DNA of 12,984 nt, from NCBI GenBank assembly GCA_045536045.1, contig JAZSMU010000075.1, forward strand, positions 1 through 12,984, given 5' to 3'. The notes beneath the pieces are model-generated. The model was not told the origin of the DNA. It worked only from the letters and a program-made list of their open reading frames with translations, and ran no database searches. This document shows, piece after piece, positions 6,182-12,646 of the stretch. Position numbers and translations under genes: made by a program. Origin of the DNA: RGIG1918 sp045536045 (GTDB lineage: Bacteria; Cyanobacteriota; Vampirovibrionia; Gastranaerophilales; Gastranaerophilaceae). How positions within the stretch are numbered: position 1 is the first letter of the stretch; each line of letters begins with the position of its first letter.

Positions 6182-7525
6182 TTAAAGCTCAACACCTGAA
6201 ACAATGTCTTTTAATGTGCTAATTGTTGTTTCAAAAGTAACGCTATCGGATGTTCTTTGCTGTAAAAATGCATTAATTCTTGGCATTAATTCAATTGCAA
6301 TGTCTAATTTTGGGTTAGAGCCAGATTGATACATACCAACATCAATCAAGTCTTTATTTTCTCTGTAAATAGCAAGCAATTGACGCATTTTTGCAACTGC
6401 ATCTTGGTGTTCTCTATCGGTAATTTCAGGGAAAAGCCTTGAAATTGAACCAAGTGTATCAATTGCAGGATAATGATTCATCTCGGCCATTTTACGAGAT
6501 AAGAAAATATGACCATCTAAAATACCACGAGCAGTATCAACAATTGGGTCATTGATGTCGTCGCCTTCCATAAGGACAGTATAAAGAGCAGTTATTGAGC
6601 CTTTTTCTGAGTTGCCAGAACGTTCTAAAGCTCTTTGGAGCCAAGAGAAAATAGAAGGTGGATAGCCTTTCATAGTTGGTGGTTCGCCAGTTGAAAGACC
6701 AACTTCTCTTCCTGCCATTGCACAACGAGTTATTGTATCTGTCATTAAGAAAACTTTTTTACCTTGGTCCCTAAAATATTCGCAAACGCTTGTTGCAGAC
6801 AATAAACATTTCATCCTAATCAAAGGAGGCAAATCGCCCGTTGCACAAACTACAACAGATTTTTTCATACCCTCTTCGCCTAGAGATTTTTCAATAAATT
6901 CACGAACTTCACGACCACGTTCTCCGATTAGGGCAACAACATTGACATCTGCCTCAGAGTTTCTTGCAATCATTCCCATCATTGTGCTTTTACCAACACC
7001 AGAACCTGCAAAAAGCCCCATTCTTTGCCCAGCACCAAGCGTTAGCATTGAATCAATAGCACGAACACCTGTTGAAAATTTATCTACAATAATTGGGCGA
7101 GTAAAAGCGTCTGGAACAGAACCATTAATATTTACCCAACTAGCATTTGAAGTATCTAATGGTTTGCCATCTAGTGGGTCCCCAATTGGATTTAAAACGC
7201 GACCCAATAAAAAGTCGCCAACAGGAAATAAAATTGGACCACCCGTTGTTTCAACAACACTGCCTTGCCCAATACCCTCTCCATCATATAAAAGCAAAAG
7301 TTGGGCAACATCAGATTTAAAAGCAACAACTTCTGCAGGCTTTTTTTCGCCTGTGTAGCTTGTAATATAGCATAAATCGCCAATTTTCAAGCCTGGCAGT
7401 TTAACTTCAACAGTTAAACCTAAAAGCTTTGAAACAGAGCCCTTATATTGGAAAAAATTAGTTGAAGCAAGTTTTTCAATTGCCTTAAATTTTAAATTTG
7501 AAATTTTTTCATCAAAGTTTGCCAA
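6182..7525 (-). CDS. fliI: FliI-family export ATPase, TTG start
   Basis: A 447-residue ATPase of the FliI/SctN branch, which energises export of unfolded substrates through flagellar or injectisome type III machines, usually with FliH and FliJ. Visible: beta-barrel N-domain (about 25-95), Walker A GSGVGKST (174-181), GERGREVREF with catalytic Glu202, Walker B VFLMTDTITR (D263), REVGLSTGEPP, GYPPSIF, GSITALYTVLMEGDD, ILDGHI and HYPAIDTL, which are typical of FliI/SctN and not of ATP synthase or Rho. It starts at TTG 7525, supported by AGGG (7532-7535) six bases upstream; no other in-frame start lies nearby. Only 8 bases separate it from the upstream kinase, whose stop overlaps that site, so translation is probably coupled. 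No fliH, fliJ or other flagellar gene is in the window, so the partner machine is unseen. Confidence 0.93.
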   Translation of the reverse strand: MANFDEKISNLKFKAIEKLASTNFFQYKGSVSKLLGLTVEVKLPGLKIGDLCYITSYTGEKKPAEVVAFKSDVAQLLLLYDGEGIGQGSVVETTGGPILFPVGDFLLGRVLNPIGDPLDGKPLDTSNASWVNINGSVPDAFTRPIIVDKFSTGVRAIDSMLTLGAGQRMGLFAGSGVGKSTMMGMIARNSEADVNVVALIGERGREVREFIEKSLGEEGMKKSVVVCATGDLPPLIRMKCLLSATSVCEYFRDQGKKVFLMTDTITRCAMAGREVGLSTGEPPTMKGYPPSIFSWLQRALERSGNSEKGSITALYTVLMEGDDINDPIVDTARGILDGHIFLSRKMAEMNHYPAIDTLGSISRLFPEITDREHQDAVAKMRQLLAIYRENKDLIDVGMYQSGSNPKLDIAIELMPRINAFLQQRTSDSVTFETTISTLKDIVSGVEL

Positions 7526-7531
7526 AAAACA

Positions 7532-7535
7532 CCCT
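7532..7535 (-). promoter_or_regulatory. Ribosome binding site of the fliI-like gene, overlapping the kinase stop
   Basis: Minus-strand AGGG, six bases before a TTG start. The TAG stop of the kinase (7534-7536) shares two bases with it, an arrangement typical of translational coupling. It decides the non-ATG start. Confidence 0.7.
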
Positions 7536-9648
7536 ACGCTTTTTCACGAACCTCAAAGGTTACTTCCCAGTCTGAAAAATCATCATTTGAATATCCTTGA
7601 GGAGTTTTAACCTCATGAACATCTTTAATATTATTTTCTGCAATTTCATTCACATTGTCAAATTCATTAGAATTAATTGCCAAAGTTTCAAATTGAGCCG
7701 TATAAACATCTGGACTAATAGTGTCTTTTTCTTCTTTAATAATTTCTTGTTCTTTTTCAACATTTGCTCTAGCTTCAATTTCTCCAGCCAAATTTTCAAT
7801 CATTTCTTGGCGTTTAAGAGTTTCAGAGCTAATTTGCTCTTTTGCAGAAATTGTTAATTTATCTTTTTCAGTCAATTTAATTGGAAGTCTAAAGCCAAAT
7901 GTTGAGCCTTCTCCGACTGTAGATTCAACAAAAATTTCGCCGTGATGATGTTTTTCAATTGCAATTTTTGCAAGGTTTAAGCCCAAACCTGTTCCTTTAA
8001 TTGTGTGGGTATCGTTTTCAATTCTATAAAATCTATCAAAGATTTTTTCTTGAAATTCTTTTGGAATACCAACACCAAAGTCTTGAACAGTAACTTGAAC
8101 AAACTCTGGGTCATCTGCAATTTCAGCTCTAATTTTAATTCTTGAATCAACATTTGAATATTTAATTGCATTCGTAATTAAGTTATTCAAAACTCTTTCA
8201 ATACTTTCTTCGCTATATGGAATTTCAGGAATATCAGGTTCTGCCATTAAAGAAAATGCAATATTTTTTTCGTCTGCTAAAATTTGCAAACTGTTCATTG
8301 TTGTTTTAATAGTATCAACAATATTTCCATATGTTTTTTCTATAAAGCTATCATTTTGAAGTTTAGAAAAATCAAGAACATCATTAACCATTTTGTTTAA
8401 TCTAATAACTTCTTGGTTAATTGTTCCAATAAATTCTTTTTGCTCATCAAAATTAAAGTCATTTCCATAGTTATACAAAGTGTCTGCATAAGTTCTAAGA
8501 ACGGTAACAGGTGTTCTTAATTCATGAGAAACATTTGAAATAAAATCGCTTTTTAATTTATCAACTTCAGCTTCTTTTGTAATATCAATTAAAACTAAAA
8601 TGTAGCCAAGATAATCATGAGCTTTTGAATATATTGGAGAAACAATTGTTTTAACAACTCTTTCATCAACATCAACATTAAAATCTAATGGTTTTTTCTC
8701 CATAATTTCTAGTGGAGTATTTTTAAATAAATCAATTTTTTCTTTAAAACAAAGAACTCCATTTGTATCGCAATAATTTTGGATATGCGTTCCTAAAATA
8801 TCAGATGGATTTGCAGATAGGATTTGTTGTGCTGCATTATTGATAATTGTGATTTTATCAAAGTTATTGCAAACAACAACACCATTTGCAATACTCATCA
8901 ACACTGCTTCTAGCTTATTTTTTTCAAGTGTGATAGTGTCAATATTTTGTTCTTCAAATGCGTGCAAACGCTTACTCATATCATTAAATGCAGCAAAAAG
9001 CTCTTTAATTTCGCCACTTGCTTGAGAATAATCTAACATAGTGCCAAATTTACCACTAGAAATTTCTTTAACGCCGTGATGTAGCATAGTTAATTCTCTA
9101 GCAATTAAAACAGAATTTGCAACAATTACAAGGGCAAAGATTATCCAAACAGCAGTAAAAATTAGCACCATTGAATTTTTAGTTGTTGAAACAACAGAGC
9201 TTGCCATATTTGAAGTTAGCCCAACTTCAACAATACCAATAATTTTGCCAACTCTATCTTTAACAGGAGAAGAGATATTTATTCTAGCACCCTTAACTCT
9301 ATTTGAAAAAGTTGAAGCAGTTGAATATATAATTTTTCCAGCTGCGTCTTTAAAAGTGATAAATGAAATATCTTTATTGCTCTTTAAGATAGAATCTGCG
9401 TGATTTTTTAGCATATTATATCTTAAATCATTAGGCAAATCGCGAGTTTGCTCATAAGTTTGAATAGCAAGCGTTTTTGTTAATAATTGACCAAAATTTG
9501 AATAGCCTTCATAAAGTTTATCTTGGATTTTTGAAATAGAAATTAAAGCAAGAACAATAATTATGATAGTAGATACCATAACTCCCATAATTATTAACTT
9601 GTTTTGGTCCGTAAGGTCTATATTAAATAAACGAAAATTTCTATTCAT
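7534..9648 (-). CDS. Membrane sensor histidine kinase (Cache-like, HAMP, PAS, HisKA, HATPase)
   Basis: A 704-residue transmembrane kinase from the ATG at 9648. Order: TM1 (~18-39), extracytoplasmic region (~40-157) with Cache/PDC-like strands (ISFITFKDAAGKIIYST, then GKIIGIVEVGLTS), TM2 (~158-182), HAMP (~183-235), PAS (~245-360), HisKA with FISNVSHELRTP (H375), and HATPase with the N box around N493, DFGVGIP (D523), FDRFYR and GTGLGL (552-557). This resembles WalK/VicK-type kinases. A charged C-terminal extension (~593-704), Glu-rich with coiled-coil character, follows the kinase core and is not part of the usual family plan. No response regulator is adjacent; the REC-STAS protein is 3 kb away. 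An upstream TTG (9684) is possible but would read through the promoter-like TACAAT, so the ATG is preferred. It is 8 bases upstream of the fliI-like gene. Confidence 0.94.
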   Translation of the reverse strand: MNRNFRLFNIDLTDQNKLIIMGVMVSTIIIIVLALISISKIQDKLYEGYSNFGQLLTKTLAIQTYEQTRDLPNDLRYNMLKNHADSILKSNKDISFITFKDAAGKIIYSTASTFSNRVKGARINISSPVKDRVGKIIGIVEVGLTSNMASSVVSTTKNSMVLIFTAVWIIFALVIVANSVLIARELTMLHHGVKEISSGKFGTMLDYSQASGEIKELFAAFNDMSKRLHAFEEQNIDTITLEKNKLEAVLMSIANGVVVCNNFDKITIINNAAQQILSANPSDILGTHIQNYCDTNGVLCFKEKIDLFKNTPLEIMEKKPLDFNVDVDERVVKTIVSPIYSKAHDYLGYILVLIDITKEAEVDKLKSDFISNVSHELRTPVTVLRTYADTLYNYGNDFNFDEQKEFIGTINQEVIRLNKMVNDVLDFSKLQNDSFIEKTYGNIVDTIKTTMNSLQILADEKNIAFSLMAEPDIPEIPYSEESIERVLNNLITNAIKYSNVDSRIKIRAEIADDPEFVQVTVQDFGVGIPKEFQEKIFDRFYRIENDTHTIKGTGLGLNLAKIAIEKHHHGEIFVESTVGEGSTFGFRLPIKLTEKDKLTISAKEQISSETLKRQEMIENLAGEIEARANVEKEQEIIKEEKDTISPDVYTAQFETLAINSNEFDNVNEIAENNIKDVHEVKTPQGYSNDDFSDWEVTFEVREKA

Positions 9649-9657
9649 ACTAAAAAT

Positions 9658-9666
9658 ATTGTAGCA
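9658..9666 (-). promoter_or_regulatory. Extended -10 promoter of the histidine kinase
   Basis: Minus-strand TGCTACAAT (TG-n-TACAAT), nine bases before the ATG at 9648, so a leader of only about 2-3 nt is predicted. TTGAAG lies 15 nt upstream of TACAAT as a poor -35. The site lies in the 39-base gap after the U32 gene, so the kinase-fliI pair could be expressed apart from that gene. Confidence 0.5.
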
Positions 9667-9687
9667 CAAAAAAACTTGCTTCAACTA

Positions 9688-11442
9688 TTATTTATAAGAC
9701 ACAAAAAGTCTTTCTAAAGCCCTTACAAAACGTGTTAAAAATGGCTCTTCAGAAGCAGAAATTGAATCAACAAGAATTGTTTTACATCCTGCATTAACAC
9801 CAACTAAAATATCTGTTAGTGGTCTATCGCCAACAACAACAGTTTCTTCTGGAATTGAATTTAATTCATACAGTGCGTCAAACAAAACTTTTGTGTCTGG
9901 TTTTCTAGCAGAGCCGAAAACTTGAAATTTTGTTTGAGCTTGAATTTTGTTTATATATTCTTCAGAGTAATTATTTGAAATCATAGCAATTTTGAATTTT
10001 TTAGATAAATCAAACAAAAGTCTTTGAACTTCTGGAGTAATGAAAGCTGTTTTAGATTTAACCAATGTGCTATCAATATCAAATAAAATTGCCCTAGCTC
10101 CCATATTTTCAAGTTTTTCAACAGTTAAATCTAGAGCAGATTTTAATTTTAAATCAGGCTTAATTTTACCTTTAAAAATTCTTGCATAACCTTTTAGAGG
10201 AAGAGTTTTTGGCTTTTCAATAATTTCTTCTCTCTTGTCTATTATTCCAACCGTTCTTAAAAGTGCATATTCAAAATCTTCAAATTCATTAGAAAATTTA
10301 ATGTTTAAAATGTCGTTTGTGTTTGCAACAGATAATTTATCACCTTTTTCATTTGTAATTTCTTCAACATTTAAAATATAGTTTGAATTTGGCGTAATGC
10401 ACTCTATTTCATCATTTAGAAGAATTTTATTTTTAACTTCAACTAAATATCCATTTTCATTTTTTTCTTTAATAATTCCCAAAAAGTCAGCTCCTGCAAG
10501 CCCTTTTGAAATATCGTAACTATAAGATTCTGAATTATTATTGCCTTTGAAAAAGCCTTTTGTGTAACCTCTGTTTCCAACTTTTTTAAGCTCATTAAAG
10601 CCATCAAGGGCAGAAATTTTGTTATCTAACACCATTCTATATGCTCTTGCAGTAGCAGAAACATAGTATAAGCTTTTTGTTCTACCTTCAATCTTAAATG
10701 AATTAACTCCAACATCTTGAAGCTCTTTAATATGCTCAATTAAACATAAATCTTTAGGAGATAAAATATGTGAGCCGTGATTATCTTGGCAAATTTCATA
10801 ATATTGACCAGGGCGACTTTCTTCAAGAAGCTTGTAGCTCCATCTGCAAGGCTGAGCACAACCACCGTGATTTGCTTTTCTTTCATTTTTTGTCATAAAG
10901 TCACTTAATAAGCATCTTCCAGAAAAACTAACGCATTGAGAACCATGAACAAAGGTTTCAAGTTCAATATCAGGGCAGTTTTTTCTAATATTTTCAATTT
11001 GTTTTAAAGACAATTCACGAGCAAGGATAACTCTTGTAGCACCCATATCTTGCCAAAATTTAACAGCATCTGAATTTAGAGTATTTGTTTGAGTTGAAAT
11101 ATGAATGTCAATATTTGGAAGATTTTTTTTGACTAAATTATAAACGCCAAAGTCTGAAAGAATGATTGCGTGAGGGTTTGCATCTTTGATGATTTCCAAT
11201 TTTTTATGCATTTTTGAAATATCATCATCAAAAGCAAAAATATTCATTGTTAAATAAACTTTTTTATTAAGCTCACGAGCACGATTTATAGCCAGCTTAA
11301 GGTTTTCTTCTGTTATAACATCACCTTTTTTCATATTACGCAAAGAAAAATCAACAAGCCCTAAATATACAGCATCAGCACCATATCTGAAGGCATAATC
11401 CATTTTTTCAAAACTTCCAGCAGGTAATAATAATTCACTCAT
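9688..11442 (-). CDS. U32 family (TrhP-like) protein fused to a YqeG-like HAD phosphatase
   Basis: A 584-residue fusion. Residues 1-~315 are the U32 barrel with the family signature ETFVHGSQCVSFSGRCLLS (C170, C177), then HGGCAQPCRWSY (C195, C199), and C233; such cysteines hold Fe-S clusters in U32 proteins, which hydroxylate tRNA U34 (TrhP), 23S rRNA (RlhA) or ubiquinone (UbiU/V). Residues ~318-385 are the U32 C-terminal beta domain. Residues ~420-584 match a whole YqeG-type HAD protein: the SALDLTVEKL lead-in, DIDST (D455, D457), SNN (S489), K514 in ARKPDT and GDRPLTD (D539, D544), then TRFVRALER. YqeG relatives include phosphatidylglycerophosphate phosphatases. GGAGG four bases before the ATG fixes the start. 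The reading frame is uninterrupted, so the fusion looks real. tRNA hydroxylation is the most likely U32 role; the HAD substrate is unknown. Confidence 0.92.
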   Translation of the reverse strand: MSELLLPAGSFEKMDYAFRYGADAVYLGLVDFSLRNMKKGDVITEENLKLAINRARELNKKVYLTMNIFAFDDDISKMHKKLEIIKDANPHAIILSDFGVYNLVKKNLPNIDIHISTQTNTLNSDAVKFWQDMGATRVILARELSLKQIENIRKNCPDIELETFVHGSQCVSFSGRCLLSDFMTKNERKANHGGCAQPCRWSYKLLEESRPGQYYEICQDNHGSHILSPKDLCLIEHIKELQDVGVNSFKIEGRTKSLYYVSATARAYRMVLDNKISALDGFNELKKVGNRGYTKGFFKGNNNSESYSYDISKGLAGADFLGIIKEKNENGYLVEVKNKILLNDEIECITPNSNYILNVEEITNEKGDKLSVANTNDILNIKFSNEFEDFEYALLRTVGIIDKREEIIEKPKTLPLKGYARIFKGKIKPDLKLKSALDLTVEKLENMGARAILFDIDSTLVKSKTAFITPEVQRLLFDLSKKFKIAMISNNYSEEYINKIQAQTKFQVFGSARKPDTKVLFDALYELNSIPEETVVVGDRPLTDILVGVNAGCKTILVDSISASEEPFLTRFVRALERLFVSYK

Positions 11443-11446
11443 AAGT

Positions 11447-11451
11447 CCTCC
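11447..11451 (-). promoter_or_regulatory. Ribosome binding site of the U32-HAD gene
   Basis: Minus-strand GGAGG, four bases before the ATG at 11442, the strongest consensus site in the window. Confidence 0.85.
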
Positions 11452-11514
11452 AATAGGTAAATTTTAACAAAAAAACAAATAAAAAGACAGCTAGCCCAAA
11501 AATTAAAAATGATG

Positions 11515-11520
11515 TAAGAT
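11515..11520 (+). promoter_or_regulatory. -10 element of the nagA-like operon (leaderless)
   Basis: TAAGAT, exactly six bases before the ATG at 11527; no Shine-Dalgarno is present. Its first three bases are also an in-frame TAA, which excludes an upstream extension of the NagA-like protein. The -35 region is not recognisable. Confidence 0.4.
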
Positions 11521-11526
11521 TATTGT

Positions 11527-12390
11527 ATGAAATATATTGATATTCACACACACGGGGGATTTGGAGTAAATTTTAATAATTGTTCAAAAGGCGATATTTT
11601 GTTTTTTGCAACAGAAGCTGAAAAAAGAAATATCGTAGGCTTTTTACCTACCCTTGCAACAGATAAAATTGAAAAAATAACAGTCCAAATAGAAAAAATA
11701 ATTGAAGCAAAAATTGAGCAAAAAAGCGGTGCAAAAATTTTGGGCATTCATTTAGAGGCTTGTTTTTTAAACCCCGAAAAAGCTGGTGTGCATAAAATTG
11801 ATAATTTTTTAAAGCCAAATGTTGAAAATTGGGAAAAATTCTTTAAAAAATATGAAAATGATATAAAAATTGTTACTCTAGCACCTGAATTAGATGAAAG
11901 CAATAAACTTCAAAAATATTTGATTTCAAAAGGGATTAAGGTGCAAGCAGGACACACAAAAGCAGAAAATCTTGGGCTTGCAGATAGTATTTGTCATATT
12001 TTTAATGCAACACCTGCAATTCATCATAGAGAAAGCTCTGCAACTCTTGAAGCCCTTATAAATGACAATATTTACACAGAAATCATTGCAGATACAATTC
12101 ATACAAGCGAAAATATTTTAAAAATGTTTTTTAAAGTTAAAAATAAAGACAAAATCCTTATAATTAGCGACTCTTTGCCAATTGCAAATAGCAAATTAGA
12201 AAGCACAATTTTCTGCTCTCAAGAAATATTAAAAAATGGCAAAACAAAAGATGGCACACTGGCTGGCTCAATTCAAACAATAGACACAATTGTTGAAAAC
12301 CTTACAAATAAAGGATTTATAACCAAAGAAGAAGCAGAAAAATTTGCATATCAAAACCAAATTAAATACTTAGGAATAGATAGGATATAA
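11527..12390 (+). CDS. nagA: N-acetylglucosamine-6-phosphate deacetylase-like protein, barrel only
   Basis: A 287-residue amidohydrolase of the NagA family (GlcNAc-6-P to GlcN-6-P plus acetate, amino sugar and cell-wall recycling). The protein opens directly at the barrel motif DIHTHGGFG (H7, H9) and ends at YLGIDRI, where normal NagA (about 380 residues) continues with GSI-GKDADL. Thus both segments of the flanking beta-sandwich are absent. Catalytic positions remain: E77 (HLEACF, usually HLEGPF), H143 (AGHTKA), H157 (HIFNATP), H192 (ADTIH, usually ADGIH), D215 (ISDSL) and GTLAGS (243-248). The TAA at 11515 prevents a longer start. The stop is one base before the next ATG, so the genes form an operon. 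It could be a working minimal NagA or a diverged deacetylase with another substrate. Confidence 0.88.
   Translation: MKYIDIHTHGGFGVNFNNCSKGDILFFATEAEKRNIVGFLPTLATDKIEKITVQIEKIIEAKIEQKSGAKILGIHLEACFLNPEKAGVHKIDNFLKPNVENWEKFFKKYENDIKIVTLAPELDESNKLQKYLISKGIKVQAGHTKAENLGLADSICHIFNATPAIHHRESSATLEALINDNIYTEIIADTIHTSENILKMFFKVKNKDKILIISDSLPIANSKLESTIFCSQEILKNGKTKDGTLAGSIQTIDTIVENLTNKGFITKEEAEKFAYQNQIKYLGIDRI
12382..12385 (+). promoter_or_regulatory. Ribosome binding site of the ClpX-type zinc finger gene
   Basis: AGGA six bases before the ATG at 12392, lying inside the last codons of the nagA-like gene, consistent with coupled translation. Confidence 0.55.
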
Positions 12391-12391
12391 A

Positions 12392-12646
12392 ATGAGTGAA
12401 AAAGTAGTTTCCATAGGAAGAAGAACAAAAGAAAACAAGAAAAAAGAAGAAGCGAAAAAACAAGTTGAGTATTGTTCATTTTGCAAAAGACCAAATACAG
12501 AAGTTCCAAAAATGGTTAAAGGTCCAGGTGTAAATATTTGCTCAGAATGCACTTTAATTGCTGTTCAATACCTAATTCTTCAAGATGGAATTTTATCCTC
12601 TGAAGCTCAAAAAGTTCTTGATATGCTCTGGGGGCTTGATTCTTAA
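12392..12646 (+). CDS. Stand-alone ClpX-type zinc finger protein
   Basis: An 84-residue protein. Residues 1-25 are a very basic, charged leader (RRTKENKKKEEAKK). Residues 28-53 form the ClpX N-terminal zinc-binding domain: C28-x2-C31 and C50-x2-C53, with the sequence order CSFCKRPNTEVPKMVKGPG then NICSEC, closely matching ClpX. Residues 55-84 form a short helix pair (LIAVQYLILQ then SSEAQKVLDML) and then the protein ends, so the AAA+ ATPase of ClpX is missing. In ClpX this domain dimerises and binds adaptors and substrates. A free version could dimerise with ClpX, act as an adaptor, or bind another partner. It starts one base after the nagA-like stop and its stop codon overlaps the next start (TAATG). 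Confidence 0.88.
   Translation: MSEKVVSIGRRTKENKKKEEAKKQVEYCSFCKRPNTEVPKMVKGPGVNICSECTLIAVQYLILQDGILSSEAQKVLDMLWGLDS

Noticed and set aside
6171..6183. AATTAG-G-CTAATT palindrome over two stop codons as a bidirectional terminator
   Set aside because: The stem is nearly all A-T with a 1-3 base loop and no T-tract; it is explained by two adjoining TAA stops and AT-rich codons.
6942..7358. 138-residue plus-strand open frame
   Set aside because: It is antisense to the conserved fliI core, has no ribosome site, and is Pro/Ser/Thr-rich as expected from the reverse strand of a real gene.
6182..7525. ATP synthase beta subunit or Rho factor instead of FliI
   Set aside because: GYPPSIF, STGEPP, EGDD and LDGHI with the FliI/SctN spacing, and no RNA-binding domain, argue for FliI/SctN.
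7597..7945. Two plus-strand open frames of 74-86 residues
   Set aside because: Antisense to the kinase C-terminal extension; Phe/Ser/Ile-rich translation is a by-product of Glu/Lys codons on the other strand.
9688..11442. U32 gene as a collagenase or secreted protease
   Set aside because: No signal peptide is present, and the Fe-S cysteine pattern and TrhP-like signature point to the hydroxylase-type U32 proteins.
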